Origin: CBDHHC01 sp050633205
Lineage (GTDB): Bacteria; Pseudomonadota; Alphaproteobacteria; Rhizobiales; CBDHHC01
Reading direction: 5' to 3'
DNA: 64,000 nt
Assembly (NCBI GenBank): GCA_050633205.1
Contig: JBOEGA010000010.1
Coordinates: 1-64,000 of the forward strand
Shown: piece after piece, positions 18,927 to 27,553 of the stretch
Layout of the letters: every line of letters starts with the position of its first letter
How positions within the stretch are numbered: the stretch's first letter is position 1
Position numbers and translations under genes: made by a program
Notes under the pieces: model-generated
The model's input: only the letters and a program-made list of their open reading frames with translations
What the model was told of the DNA's origin: nothing
Database searches by the model: none

Positions 18927-20576
18927 TTATGAAGCCTGAACAGTTTCAACCTGGTCGAGGAATTCGGCAACTACAGTGTTAATATTTCCAGTTTTGGCAA
19001 TGATATTACGAGAGGCCATATCAACCTGCTCTGATACCTGCTTGGTATCACCTGCGGCAGACAGAACATTTGTTACACTCTCAGCCACTTCACGTGTGCT
19101 CATAGCAGCCTGATGAGCATTTGAACTGATATCACCTGTGGCGGCACCCTGCTCTTCCACAGCCGTAGATATAGCACATGAATGCTCCATAACATCCTTC
19201 ATCATTGCTGTTACCTCAGTGATGGAATCTGTTGTTACGGTCGTGGTGCTACAGATATTGTCTACATGCTCTGTAATATTCTCGGTGGCTTTAGAAGTCT
19301 GATTTGCAAGGTTCTTCACCTCGGAGGCAACCACAGAGAAACCTTTTCCGTATTCGCCAGCCCTTGCTGCCTCAATTGTAGCGTTCAATGCAAGCAGGTT
19401 TGTCTGCTCCGCAATATCCTGAATTAACGTAATCACCTCACCAATTCGATTAGCTCCGTCTGCCAGAAGCTCAATCTGTGAGCTACTTTCAGTAGCTTTA
19501 TCATTGCTGCTGGAAACCACAGTGTTGGCTTTCACAAGCTGAGAACCAATTTCACGTATTGAAGCAGCCAGCTCTTCTGAAGCAGCAGCAACTGTTTCAA
19601 CACTCATTGATGCTGTATCAGCAGCAGTTGTCGCATGATTTGCACGTTCAGTTGTCTCATTTGCCAGCTGGGTCAGTTTCTCAGAAACCTCCTGCATTTG
19701 AGTACTGTCAGAAGATACATTCTTGAGCAATGAACGTATCTGTTCCTTAAAGCTGACAATCAGCTCGTGGATACGTTCCTGTTTCTGCTGCCTTTTACGC
19801 TCTTCTATTTTCTGGTTCTGCTCCAGTTCATCCCGATCAAGCACCGTCTGGCGGAAGAATTCGACAGACCTGGCAACGGCTCCGATTTCATCCCGGCGAT
19901 CTGTGGATGGCACATCACATGCTATTTCTCCATTGGTAATCGCACCAATTACGCGCGTCAGAGCACCAATCGGCTTCGTAATTCCAAGAGTAGACAAGTA
20001 TATGATAATACCAACGGAGAACACACAGATTGTAACCATGATCACGATACTCATGACCTGAGCTTCCAGCTTCAGTGCTGATCTGGCGTAGGAGTAGGCA
20101 ACATAAACATGGCCTACAGGCTTATCACTATCTTCGACCTGTAATGGAGTTTTGACAATCTTCATGCCCGGCAGCTCATATGCCTGGGACTTAAAGATAT
20201 TTTTGGGATCAATTTTTCTTTTTGGCAGCTTTATCTTTTTAAACTCTTTTGCTGCATCAACCTTTTTATCAGCGCTGGCTTTTGAGAAGATATTTTTCTT
20301 TTCATCCTGAACAACAGACCACATAACATCCGGATCAATCGCCAGGGCAGCAAGACTTCTTTTTGCAGCATCTTCGTCAAGGTCCCATAGACCGCGGGCA
20401 ATGGAAGGCATAACCAAAGTTGCCACCAGAGCTGATTTTTCTTCCAAAACCTTGGAATTATTGCTTTTTGTATTATAAACAGCCAAAACAGCCGCAACTA
20501 CTCCCACCGTGATCAATATGACCATAACGGGGAGCAGTAACTTCGCTGATAAGGACCTCGAGAAAAAAGCAAACAT
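18927..20576 (-). CDS. Methyl-accepting chemotaxis protein
   Basis: 549 residues. N-terminal membrane helix (about 10-30), periplasmic sensor region (~30-175) that is Lys-rich, second helix near 180-200 (IVIMVTICVFSVGIIIYLS), a HAMP domain, then a cytoplasmic signalling domain with the conserved hairpin tip EQTNLLALNATIEAARAGE and GFSVVASEVKNLA. No C-terminal CheR-tethering pentapeptide. The ligand is unknown. It lies opposite in strand inside the hprK-PTS cluster, an insertion relative to the usual alphaproteobacterial order. Ribosome binding site weak. Confidence 0.93.
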   Translation of the reverse strand: MFAFFSRSLSAKLLLPVMVILITVGVVAAVLAVYNTKSNNSKVLEEKSALVATLVMPSIARGLWDLDEDAAKRSLAALAIDPDVMWSVVQDEKKNIFSKASADKKVDAAKEFKKIKLPKRKIDPKNIFKSQAYELPGMKIVKTPLQVEDSDKPVGHVYVAYSYARSALKLEAQVMSIVIMVTICVFSVGIIIYLSTLGITKPIGALTRVIGAITNGEIACDVPSTDRRDEIGAVARSVEFFRQTVLDRDELEQNQKIEERKRQQKQERIHELIVSFKEQIRSLLKNVSSDSTQMQEVSEKLTQLANETTERANHATTAADTASMSVETVAAASEELAASIREIGSQLVKANTVVSSSNDKATESSSQIELLADGANRIGEVITLIQDIAEQTNLLALNATIEAARAGEYGKGFSVVASEVKNLANQTSKATENITEHVDNICSTTTVTTDSITEVTAMMKDVMEHSCAISTAVEEQGAATGDISSNAHQAAMSTREVAESVTNVLSAAGDTKQVSEQVDMASRNIIAKTGNINTVVAEFLDQVETVQAS

Positions 20577-20974
20577 TGCGAAAACACCCGGAAATACAAA
20601 GTAATACTAATTTGAACATAACTTACTATGTTTAAAATATAACTAAGCAAAGAATATCAAGGGGTATATACTTCATTAAACAGGGGAATATTCTTCTGCA
20701 AAAACAGTAACTATAAGCAGCATCCAAATACATCAATATATTTACTTTTGAGAAGTAATTAGTGTTATTGATCAATGCTGCCGGGCGAAAACGTGGAGAA
20801 AATGCAACTTTGGTCCGATAAAGGCATCTATTCGTTGAAAAATATATTAATAAGGCAGAATATTGGATAATTCCGCTTGCACAAGTCCGTATAAATATAC
20901 AAAGATAATGGCTTGGGTTATTATAAAGTAGGGCTTGTTCCTACAAAAATACTTTGAATGTGAGCTAATATTTA
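20577..20974. other. Divergent intergenic region between the chemoreceptor and the PTS IIA gene
   Basis: 398 bp, AT-rich, with no supported gene or strong structure. It holds promoters for both flanking genes. Confidence 0.55.
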
Positions 20975-21376
20975 ATGATTGGTCTAGTGATCGTCACCCA
21001 TGGTGGTCTAGCAAAGGAATTCCGTTCCGCCCTAGAGCATGTGGTTGGGCCGCAGGAACAAATAGAAACCATCTCAATTGGTCCTGACGATGATATGGAA
21101 CAACGGCGAGATGACATACTTAGCGCAATTCGCCGTGTAGAATCCGGAGAGGGTGCAGTCCTTCTAACGGACATGTTTGGGGGGACACCTTCCAATCTTG
21201 CCATATCTGTTATGGAGAACTCTAAAATTGAGGTTATTGCAGGGATTAACCTCCCAATGCTGATCAAGCTTGCAAGTGTCAGAAGCGAAAGCACTCTTTC
21301 GGACGCAATAAACCAGGCACAAACCGCAGGCAGAAAATATATCAGTATTGCCAGTCATGTTCTTGCAGGCAAATAG
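20975..21376 (+). CDS. PTS fructose/mannose-type EIIA domain protein
   Basis: 133 residues, a stand-alone mannose-family EIIA domain. The phospho-acceptor His is His9 in the N-terminal VTHGGLAKEF; DMFGGTPSNLA and NLPML complete the fold signature. In alphaproteobacteria such lone IIA proteins belong to the regulatory phosphorelay with HPr and HprK rather than to sugar transport; no IIB, IIC or EI gene is in the window. HPr follows after 81 bp. Ribosome binding site weak. Confidence 0.93.
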   Translation: MIGLVIVTHGGLAKEFRSALEHVVGPQEQIETISIGPDDDMEQRRDDILSAIRRVESGEGAVLLTDMFGGTPSNLAISVMENSKIEVIAGINLPMLIKLASVRSESTLSDAINQAQTAGRKYISIASHVLAGK

Positions 21377-21457
21377 TCCTGTTTAAAAAACCTCGGCGAC
21401 CTATTATCTTTATAAGCATCGTCCTGTAGTAACGCATGCCTGAAGGGAATGGATTAA

Positions 21458-21778
21458 ATGTCCACCAATGACCTGAACCAGCAACAGCCTCAACCAAATG
21501 AGAATGGCGGTTATTCTGCAGAAGTCATGATCTGCAATATCCGTGGCCTTCACGCCAGAGCATCTGCAAAATTTGTGAAGACAGCTGGAGCCTATACCGC
21601 AAATGTCAAGGTTACAAGATGCGGGGAAACAGTTGGCGGCACTTCCATTATGGGCTTAATGATGCTTGCCGCAAGTAAAGGGTGCACCATTCTTATTGAA
21701 AGTGACGGCCCCCAGGCAAAAGAGGCTATGGACGCCCTGATTGAGCTGGTTGAAGACAAATTTCACGAAGGCGAATAA
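21458..21778 (+). CDS. HPr family phosphocarrier protein
   Basis: 106 residues with a ~20-residue Gln/Asn/Pro-rich N-terminal extension before the HPr fold. The catalytic His is in IRGLHARASAKF and the HprK-target Ser in GGTSIMGLMMLAAS, so both phosphorylation sites are kept. It fits a regulatory phosphorelay controlled by HprK (18439-18885). It is followed by a 235-bp leader region and ahcY on the same strand. Confidence 0.93.
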   Translation: MSTNDLNQQQPQPNENGGYSAEVMICNIRGLHARASAKFVKTAGAYTANVKVTRCGETVGGTSIMGLMMLAASKGCTILIESDGPQAKEAMDALIELVEDKFHEGE

Positions 21779-21849
21779 CTGTTCTCCTCTATATCAGATA
21801 CAAACATATAAAAATTTCTTTATATCCTTATTGCAGAATCTTATACGAA

Positions 21850-21987
21850 GGCCTATAGATATAGTGCCTGAGTATGCTCTCAGGCAAAGCGGGGCTATAG
21901 CCAGTTGCGGGAGAACATCACTGCATGGCTTGGCCATACAATTCGAGATTTAATTTGAAAGTTATGTTGCCCTGTATGCCGGGCGAC
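21850..21987 (+). promoter_or_regulatory. Structured 5' leader of ahcY, candidate regulatory RNA
   Basis: The 235 bases between HPr and ahcY contain a nested structure: an outer stem (21850-21858 with 21895-21902, one bulge) enclosing a perfect 8-bp hairpin (21865-21872 with 21879-21886, 6-nt loop). A short hairpin at 21925-21937 and a 7-bp hairpin at 21966-21987 follow, the latter 26 bases before the ahcY start. GGGAG at 21909-21913 can also pair with CTCCC at 21995-21999. It does not match my memory of SAH or SAM-II riboswitch consensus. Confidence 0.45.
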
Positions 21988-22013
21988 TTCCATGCTCCCA
22001 CAAGGATTGCTTC

Positions 22014-23414
22014 ATGTCTGAATTTACTGATTACCACGTCAAGGATATCTCTCTGGCTGAATTTGGCCGCAAAGAGATCGAAATTGCTGAAATGGAAATG
22101 CCTGGCCTGATGGCTACGCGTGAAGAATATGGATCGCAGCAGCCACTTAAGGGCGCGCGGATTGCCGGTTCTTTGCACATGACAATCCAGACAGCTGTTC
22201 TTATTGAGTCGCTGCAGGCTCTTGGAGCAGAAGTTCGCTGGGCTTCATGCAATATCTATTCAACACAAGACCATGCTGCTGCTGCTATTGCTGCGAAAAA
22301 CACACCTGTTTTTGCATGGAAAGGTGAAACGCTTCAGGAATACTGGGATCTTGCTGACAAGATTTTTGACTGGGGCAATGGCGAAACTGCCAACCTGATC
22401 CTTGATGATGGTGGCGATGCTACTCTTCTTATCCTTCTTGGTGCTGATGCTGAAAAAGATCCTTCTGTTCTTGCCAATCCTGGCAATGAAGAAGAAGAGG
22501 CTTTGTTTGCTACAATCAAGCGTCGTCTTGAAAAAAATCCTGGCTGGTACTCAAAGATCAAAGCTAACATCAAAGGCGTTTCTGAAGAAACAACAACTGG
22601 TGTTCTTCGTCTTTATCAGCGCCAGAAAGCCGGTCAGCTTCCATTCCCTGCAATCAATGTGAACGACTCTGTTACCAAGTCCAAATTTGATAACAAGTAT
22701 GGCTGTAAAGAGTCTCTTGTTGATGCGATCCGTCGTGGTACTGACGTGATGATTGCCGGTAAAGTTGCCCTTGTTGCCGGTTATGGTGATGTTGGTAAAG
22801 GCTCTGCACAATCTTTGAGCGGTGCTGGCGCACGTGTTCTTGTTACTGAAATTGACCCTATCTGTGCGCTTCAGGCTGCTATGGATGGATATGAAGTTGT
22901 AACTATGGAAGATGCTCTGCCACGCGCTGACATTTTCGTAACGACAACTGGCAACAAAGACATCATTACTGTCGATCATATGCGCAATATGAAAGATATG
23001 GCGATTGTTTCCAACATTGGTCACTTTGATAATGAGATTCAGGTTGAAGGCCTGAAAAACATGAAATGGACAAATGTGAAAGACCAGGTTGACCTGGTTG
23101 AGTTCCCTGGTGGAAACCGCATTATCCTTCTTTCTCAAGGCCGCCTTGTGAACCTTGGTAATGCTATGGGTCACCCAAGCTTTGTGATGTCAGCTTCGTT
23201 CACCAACCAGGTTCTTGCTCAAATCGAGCTTTGGGCTAAAGGTGATAATTACAAAAACGAAGTTTACGTATTGCCTAAGCATCTTGATGAGCGTGTTGCC
23301 GAGCTTCACCTCAAAAAGGTTGGCGCGAAGCTTTCCAAGCTATCACAGGAACAGGCTGATTATATTGGCGTTTCTGTTGACGGACCGTTCAAGTCTGAAC
23401 AGTACCGTTACTAG
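22014..23414 (+). CDS. ahcY: Adenosylhomocysteinase
   Basis: Hydrolyses S-adenosylhomocysteine to adenosine and homocysteine, keeping methylation running. 466 residues, including the ~40-residue insert typical of the bacterial form. Visible are SLHMTIQTAVLIE, CNIYSTQDHAAAAIA, the NAD-binding VAGYGDVGKGSAQSL, NIGHFDNEI and the C-terminal DGPFKSEQYRY. AAGGA lies 8 bases before the ATG. A GC-rich terminator follows. Codon use looks strongly biased toward highly expressed genes. Confidence 0.98.
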   Translation: MSEFTDYHVKDISLAEFGRKEIEIAEMEMPGLMATREEYGSQQPLKGARIAGSLHMTIQTAVLIESLQALGAEVRWASCNIYSTQDHAAAAIAAKNTPVFAWKGETLQEYWDLADKIFDWGNGETANLILDDGGDATLLILLGADAEKDPSVLANPGNEEEEALFATIKRRLEKNPGWYSKIKANIKGVSEETTTGVLRLYQRQKAGQLPFPAINVNDSVTKSKFDNKYGCKESLVDAIRRGTDVMIAGKVALVAGYGDVGKGSAQSLSGAGARVLVTEIDPICALQAAMDGYEVVTMEDALPRADIFVTTTGNKDIITVDHMRNMKDMAIVSNIGHFDNEIQVEGLKNMKWTNVKDQVDLVEFPGGNRIILLSQGRLVNLGNAMGHPSFVMSASFTNQVLAQIELWAKGDNYKNEVYVLPKHLDERVAELHLKKVGAKLSKLSQEQADYIGVSVDGPFKSEQYRY

Positions 23415-23439
23415 AATTTTGTACTTACCGTACATTCAG

Positions 23440-23469
23440 GCCGGGGCGTATCTGCGCTCCGGCTTTTTT
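23440..23469 (+). terminator. Intrinsic terminator of ahcY
   Basis: Arms 23440-23448 and 23455-23463 form a 9-bp stem with one G-U pair and a 6-nt loop, followed by six T. Confidence 0.93.
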
Positions 23470-23497
23470 ATTTGCACCTTGCCAAATGCATGGCGTC

Positions 23498-23953
23498 CTA
23501 TTTAATGAAACATGCCGCAATCAAAGCAATGGGCATTCCAACCAGCACAATGTGTGCGATGATTTCCATTACCAGCCTTGGCCCTTTAAGCGGCAATTTG
23601 GGGACTGTTCCTGACCTGGGGACGACGATCCAGTTCATCACGAAAAACAGAAACACTCCGTAAGCGGCTCCAGCTATCAATGGATAAACCAGTATTACGG
23701 GGATCTGCCGGGCAACGACCACAAAGGCGAAAGCCATGACAAGCGCGATTATATAATGACTAAGCAAGCCAAGCGCTGCACTCGACCAGCCTCTGGCATA
23801 GGCTTTTACTCCCAGAAGACCGCTGGCCACAAACTGTAATAACTTTTGCGGAGGCATTTTTTTGGCCAGATATGCGATGGATATTGCCCATATAATATCG
23901 AGAGTAGCTGCAATCAGGCCACCGATCAGGGTTGCCTTCAGTATTGTTATCAT
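23498..23953 (-). CDS. Small integral membrane protein, four predicted helices
   Basis: 151 residues, very hydrophobic, with about four membrane helices (near 5-28, 55-85, 88-108 and 125-148 of the chosen protein) and a short basic loop after the first. The open frame extends 3 codons upstream to a GTG, but AAGGTGG sits 6-8 bases before the ATG at 23953, so I start there. Resembles YagU/DUF-type small membrane proteins in layout; I cannot assign a function. Convergent with ahcY. Confidence 0.75.
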   Translation of the reverse strand: MITILKATLIGGLIAATLDIIWAISIAYLAKKMPPQKLLQFVASGLLGVKAYARGWSSAALGLLSHYIIALVMAFAFVVVARQIPVILVYPLIAGAAYGVFLFFVMNWIVVPRSGTVPKLPLKGPRLVMEIIAHIVLVGMPIALIAACFIK

Positions 23954-24234
23954 AATACCCACCTTAAAATTTTAGCAGATGAATTTATTGCATTAAACCG
24001 GGATCACAGGCAATGCGTAATCGCAGGGAAAGTCAAGGAAGAAATCTCTAATTATTTAGACTGCCTTATGAGGCTTAACTTAGGTTCAGCATTACAAGAA
24101 CATTGTATATTTATGAATATATACAATGAATTAGATCCATCCACAGCCACCTTCACAACGGTATTATACCGTGCATTCAAAGGCATTTTTTGCTCCAATG
24201 CGCTATTACGATTTTACAATGGAGACAGTTTAAA

Positions 24235-24627
24235 ATGCACCTGAGATATCTGACGATGAAGTTTATCACGCTCCTTGCGATTTCCTGTTTTTCCGTGGCA
24301 TCCGCCTCTGCTGCTGAAGGAAAATCAGAAAAAGTTATGATGAGAGATGGCAAAGTTGTCATATGCGCCCAACAGAGCATAAATGGCTTTGCTTCGGGAG
24401 TATATGATACGGCGAAAGACTGTAATGCAGATAAGAATAACCTGTCTGGAAAAGCTGTCGCGGATGCGAAAGACAGGTGCAACAGCTTCTGCAAGGATAT
24501 GGAATGCAAGCCCCCAACCTACCCTAAAAAAATACCGGCAACCGCTGCTTGTAAAGCTGTAAGCAAGAAAAAGACTTATGGCACAGCCAAGACTACTAAT
24601 CCGCTGCTATGCAGGTGCACTCAATAA
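24235..24627 (+). CDS. Small secreted cysteine-rich protein
   Basis: 130 residues. GGAG lies 10 bases before the ATG at 24235; a second in-frame ATG at 24256 would give the signal peptide MKFITLLAISCFSVASASA directly, and either start is possible. The mature part (~105 residues) contains eight Cys (for example DRCNSFCKDMEC and the final CRC), an even number that suggests four disulfides in an oxidising compartment. Basic. Followed by a perfect terminator. Family not recognised. Confidence 0.7.
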   Translation: MHLRYLTMKFITLLAISCFSVASASAAEGKSEKVMMRDGKVVICAQQSINGFASGVYDTAKDCNADKNNLSGKAVADAKDRCNSFCKDMECKPPTYPKKIPATAACKAVSKKKTYGTAKTTNPLLCRCTQ

Positions 24628-24657
24628 TCATCCAGTACACGGAATATTATTATGACA

Positions 24658-24686
24658 GCCGTCAGAAGGAATTCTGACGGCTTTTT
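24658..24686 (+). terminator. Intrinsic terminator of the cysteine-rich protein gene
   Basis: Perfect 10-bp stem (24658-24667 with 24672-24681), 4-nt GGAA loop, five T. Confidence 0.93.
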
Positions 24687-24738
24687 GATTTGTGAATCAG
24701 GATGAGTGATACTAAGATGCCGGAAAAAGGAAGAAGTT

Positions 24739-25365
24739 ATGTCAAAAAATATAGACTATGTGTTTTCGGTAATCTCGCCCTGGGCCTATATTGGTCATGC
24801 CCTGCTTGTTGATACAGCCCGGCAGAATAACTGTACTATTACATATAAGCCGGTTCAGCTTCTGAACCTGTTTTCTGAAACCGGTGGATTGCCACTGGGC
24901 AAGCGTCATCCATCACGCCAGAATTATCGCTGGTATGAGATGCAGAGATGGATTGAAGCTCGCAAGATCCCATTTAATCTTCAGCCCAAACACTGGCCGT
25001 TCAGTTTTATGCTGGCTGACAAAACTGTTGTTGCCGCGATTGGGCTTGGTCATGACCCGGCAGAGCTTATTCATAAGATAATGCTGGGTATCTGGTCTAA
25101 TGAGCAGGACCTGTCTGACAAGGGTACAATTGCTCAAATTCTTGCAGATTGCGGCCTGCCTCCAGAATGTCTGGAGAAAGCCGAGCTTGATGAGACTGAA
25201 GCCCGGTATCAGAAGAATACCCAGGATGCGATTGATAATGGCTGCTTCGGCTCTCCGACATACTGGCTCAATGGCGAGATGTTTTTCGGGCAGGACAAGA
25301 TTGAGCAACTGGCTGATGCACTACGCACAGGCAGAGAGCCTTATAAGATGCTGACTAAGGTTTAG
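24739..25365 (+). CDS. 2-hydroxychromene-2-carboxylate isomerase family protein (DsbA-like thioredoxin fold)
   Basis: 208 residues. The thioredoxin-like start (FVFS-type DYVFSVISPWAYIGH) with Ser in place of the CxxC motif, the KPVQLLNLFSETGG segment, and the C-terminal GSPTYWLNGEMFFGQDKIEQ match the kappa-GST-like HCCA isomerases, which act on aromatic-degradation intermediates with glutathione. No aromatic pathway genes are nearby, so the real substrate is open. I start at the ATG at 24739, preceded by AGGAAGAAG, not at the earlier in-frame ATG 11 codons upstream. Ends in a terminator. Confidence 0.88.
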   Translation: MSKNIDYVFSVISPWAYIGHALLVDTARQNNCTITYKPVQLLNLFSETGGLPLGKRHPSRQNYRWYEMQRWIEARKIPFNLQPKHWPFSFMLADKTVVAAIGLGHDPAELIHKIMLGIWSNEQDLSDKGTIAQILADCGLPPECLEKAELDETEARYQKNTQDAIDNGCFGSPTYWLNGEMFFGQDKIEQLADALRTGREPYKMLTKV

Positions 25366-25398
25366 GTTAGCTGACGTGTGTTTTTACCTGGATTTAGA

Positions 25399-25429
25399 AG
25401 CCCGTATTTTTTCGAATGCGGGCTTTTTT
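25399..25429 (+). terminator. Intrinsic terminator after the isomerase gene
   Basis: Ten-bp stem with one G-U pair (25399-25408 with 25415-25424), 6-nt loop, six T. Confidence 0.9.
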
Positions 25430-25532
25430 GCGGGAGATATCAACTCCCACAGAGCAAACGCAGGTTTTTGATAATATTGAGTATCTCTATCAATATATCA
25501 GTCAGAATTATCCGACAGTAAGCAACTTGCGA

Positions 25533-25611
25533 TCCCGAAGCCCTGCGGGAGTCTTTGTTCAATAACTCTCTGGGAGGTTATTGAATTTCAGGCTTTGGCG
25601 TAGCCAAAACC
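25533..25611. ncRNA. Three tandem hairpins, candidate small RNA or leader
   Basis: Within 79 bases: a 5-bp stem (25533-25537 with 25546-25550), a perfect 9-bp stem extended inward by CTC/GAG (25558-25566 with 25577-25585), and a 9-bp stem with one mismatch and a GTA loop (25591-25599 with 25603-25611). No reading frame explains the symmetry. Strand and expression are unknown. Confidence 0.4.
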
Positions 25612-25900
25612 TTGTCTCTATAAATGAATCGGAGAGTTAAATTAATTCACCCCTTTATTTTATTGCTGTTTAATAGCGTTTTTTTAATTTATTGCAAGGT
25701 TTTTTTAATTAAAAACTGAATGTAATCCAAATATCCATTACCGCGCAGAAAACTTTCAAGGTGCATAGATACCGGAACTATTGCTATGTGCTTACAGCAG
25801 ACAGACCGAAATATTCCCTCTTATCTCAAAAAAATTTTCTCCTGATCACATTTCAGATACTTTTTAGACATGTTTGGGGCTGATTTACAACAATATCAAG

Positions 25901-25928
25901 GTGGTACGCTCACGCGAGCTCATACCAC
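25901..25928 (+). promoter_or_regulatory. Hairpin upstream of the outer-membrane protein gene
   Basis: Outer arms GTGGTA (25901-25906) and TACCAC (25923-25928), inner GCTC/GAGC with a 4-nt loop. It lies 166 bp before the start at 26094 and could be an operator or part of a 5' leader. It is not followed by a T run. Confidence 0.4.
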
Positions 25929-26093
25929 ATAAAAGTAATTATAAAACAACGACTCATGCGCAAATTCAACTTTACATATTTTCAAAAAAACCCAATTTAT
26001 TTCCATAATTCTGCTAATCCTTTTTCTTAGCTTTCAGCTTTTTCCCATTGTATTTATTGATTCTCAATAATTTTTAGTGGTGGGAACAACAAC

Positions 26094-26960
26094 ATGAGAA
26101 AGATCCTTCTTTCTATTGCTGTGACAGCAGCATTTTTATCCTCTTCGAATTTGGCTCAAGCTGACGGAGATACCCAACGCCCTACGATCTGGGGCGGATT
26201 TTATACTGGTGCCCATATTGGCTGGGGATCTGTCGATGCAAATGTGGCAAAGCCTGACCTGGAAGACATCAGTGGAAAATGCCGATGGCTGGATTCTGGT
26301 GGATTGCTTGATGCTGTTTCTGAAATGAGAAAAGTTGTTGGCAAAAAAGTTGACGGCAAAAGATATAAGAGAAGCCTCAACAGGTACCTAAAATATTCCA
26401 GGCACAGAAACCATGAATGCCGTGGTATTTCTTCTTATGACAGTTCAACAAAAGATGGCGCTCTTGGCGGTGTTCACGCCGGATACAATATCCAGCGAGG
26501 ATCTCTTGTGTTTGGTGTTGAAGGTGATTACACAAAAACAACTTCTGAAATCAATACACTGTCAGGCTATTCAATCGTTGATGTCAGCCACAGACGTGAC
26601 AAAGTGCTTGCTGCTGGTACTCGCGAAACCAATACCGAGATTGATTCAATTGCGACGATCCGCGGACGTCTGGGCTGGGCAAAAGACAAGACCCTACTAT
26701 ATGTTACCGGTGGTGCAGCATGGGCAGAGCTGGATAGCACTGAAACTATTAATTACAAGCGCAGAGGAAAACGTCGCCTTACAGAAACGAATTCCAGCAG
26801 CGAGAATGTAATGGGATATGTTATTGGAGCTGGTGCAGAGCATATGATTGCTCAGGGTTTCAGCCTTAAAGGTGAAGTTCTGCATTATGACTTTGATGAC
26901 AAGGGCTTTGATTTTAATACAACATCAGTTCGGGCGGGCTTCTCTCTGCATCTGAACTAA
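26094..26960 (+). CDS. Outer-membrane beta-barrel protein (Omp25/opacity type)
   Basis: 288 residues. Sec signal peptide MRKILLSIAVTAAFLSSSNL to the AQA cleavage site, then the typical barrel opening WGGFYTGAHIGWGSVD. Alternating-hydrophobicity strands follow (GGVHAGYNIQRGSLVFGVEG, IRGRLGWAKDKTLLYVTGGA, YVIGAGAEHMIAQGFSLKGE) and the end VRAGFSLHLN, though not the Phe-terminal strand of porins. An insert with two Cys (GKC and HEC) and many Lys/Arg (about residues 60-120) is a large exposed loop. Adhesin or structural role unknown. Confidence 0.88.
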   Translation: MRKILLSIAVTAAFLSSSNLAQADGDTQRPTIWGGFYTGAHIGWGSVDANVAKPDLEDISGKCRWLDSGGLLDAVSEMRKVVGKKVDGKRYKRSLNRYLKYSRHRNHECRGISSYDSSTKDGALGGVHAGYNIQRGSLVFGVEGDYTKTTSEINTLSGYSIVDVSHRRDKVLAAGTRETNTEIDSIATIRGRLGWAKDKTLLYVTGGAAWAELDSTETINYKRRGKRRLTETNSSSENVMGYVIGAGAEHMIAQGFSLKGEVLHYDFDDKGFDFNTTSVRAGFSLHLN

Positions 26961-26994
26961 GACCCAGCTATTGGGAATTTATACATTGCAATTC

Positions 26995-27024
26995 AAGCCA
27001 GCTTCACTATTGAGGCTGGCTTTT
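26995..27024 (+). terminator. Intrinsic terminator of the outer-membrane protein gene
   Basis: Eight-bp stem (26995-27002 with 27015-27022), 12-nt loop that can pair further, and a short T4 tail. Position fits the end of the gene at 26960. Confidence 0.75.
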
Positions 27025-27553
27025 CTGTTCTACCAACGAAATATAGATACCGTACAGAGCCATTTTCTGCAGAATTTACTGTGTAAAATGCAAGGTGAGA
27101 CCTATTTCACACGGCTGCTCAACTTCACCTCAATGACCTATAGTTGCATCTCATTTATGAAATACATTAAAAAAACAAAGGCATACCTGTTAATAGAAGG
27201 CATTTTCAACTAACTTTTTTTGCGCGAATCACTTTAGAATGGTAAACGGGTCGTTAATGCGTCTGAAGTTATGCTTTTCGGGTTTGAATTGTCTGAACAA
27301 ACCTATTTTATTTCAGCGTGTTAATAAAAAAATATCAGAGTGGTTTCCAATTTTACAGTTTTTGCGTTTTCCCAAAAATTGAAGCGCTCATAAGAAAGAA
27401 GATGCTGCGATTGCGTCTTATGAGGTTATAGCCGCGGGGGCAATGACCTCTATATTTCCTGATTTATTCATTTGCTGAATTATTCGGGGGGGATAAAAAA
27501 GATTGCGTTGCGTTTGCATGTTCTAACCTGGAGAGGTGTATGGGGAGAGCGTA
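27025..27553. other. Intergenic region upstream of divL
   Basis: 529 bp, AT-rich, holding the divL promoter. I see no gene; an 80-codon frame from 26971 covers the terminator and has no ribosome binding site. Confidence 0.55.

Larger units (their letters stand above)
25430..26093. other. Long AT-rich intergenic region with hairpin clusters
   Basis: 664 bp without a credible gene, between a terminator and an outer-membrane protein gene. It holds three adjacent hairpins (25533-25611) and a separate one (25901-25928), both listed. A T7 run at 25678-25684 after a weak stem could end a small RNA transcript. Confidence 0.6.

Noticed and set aside
21850..21902. Known SAH or SAM-II riboswitch before ahcY
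   Set aside because: Stem arrangement and conserved loops did not match the consensus I remember; kept only as a candidate structured leader.
22551..23174. 207-codon minus-strand frame opposite ahcY
   Set aside because: Antisense shadow of a strongly biased gene; no ribosome binding site and no protein-like pattern.
26971..27213. 80-codon frame after the outer-membrane protein gene
   Set aside because: Spans the terminator at 26995-27024 and has no ribosome binding site.
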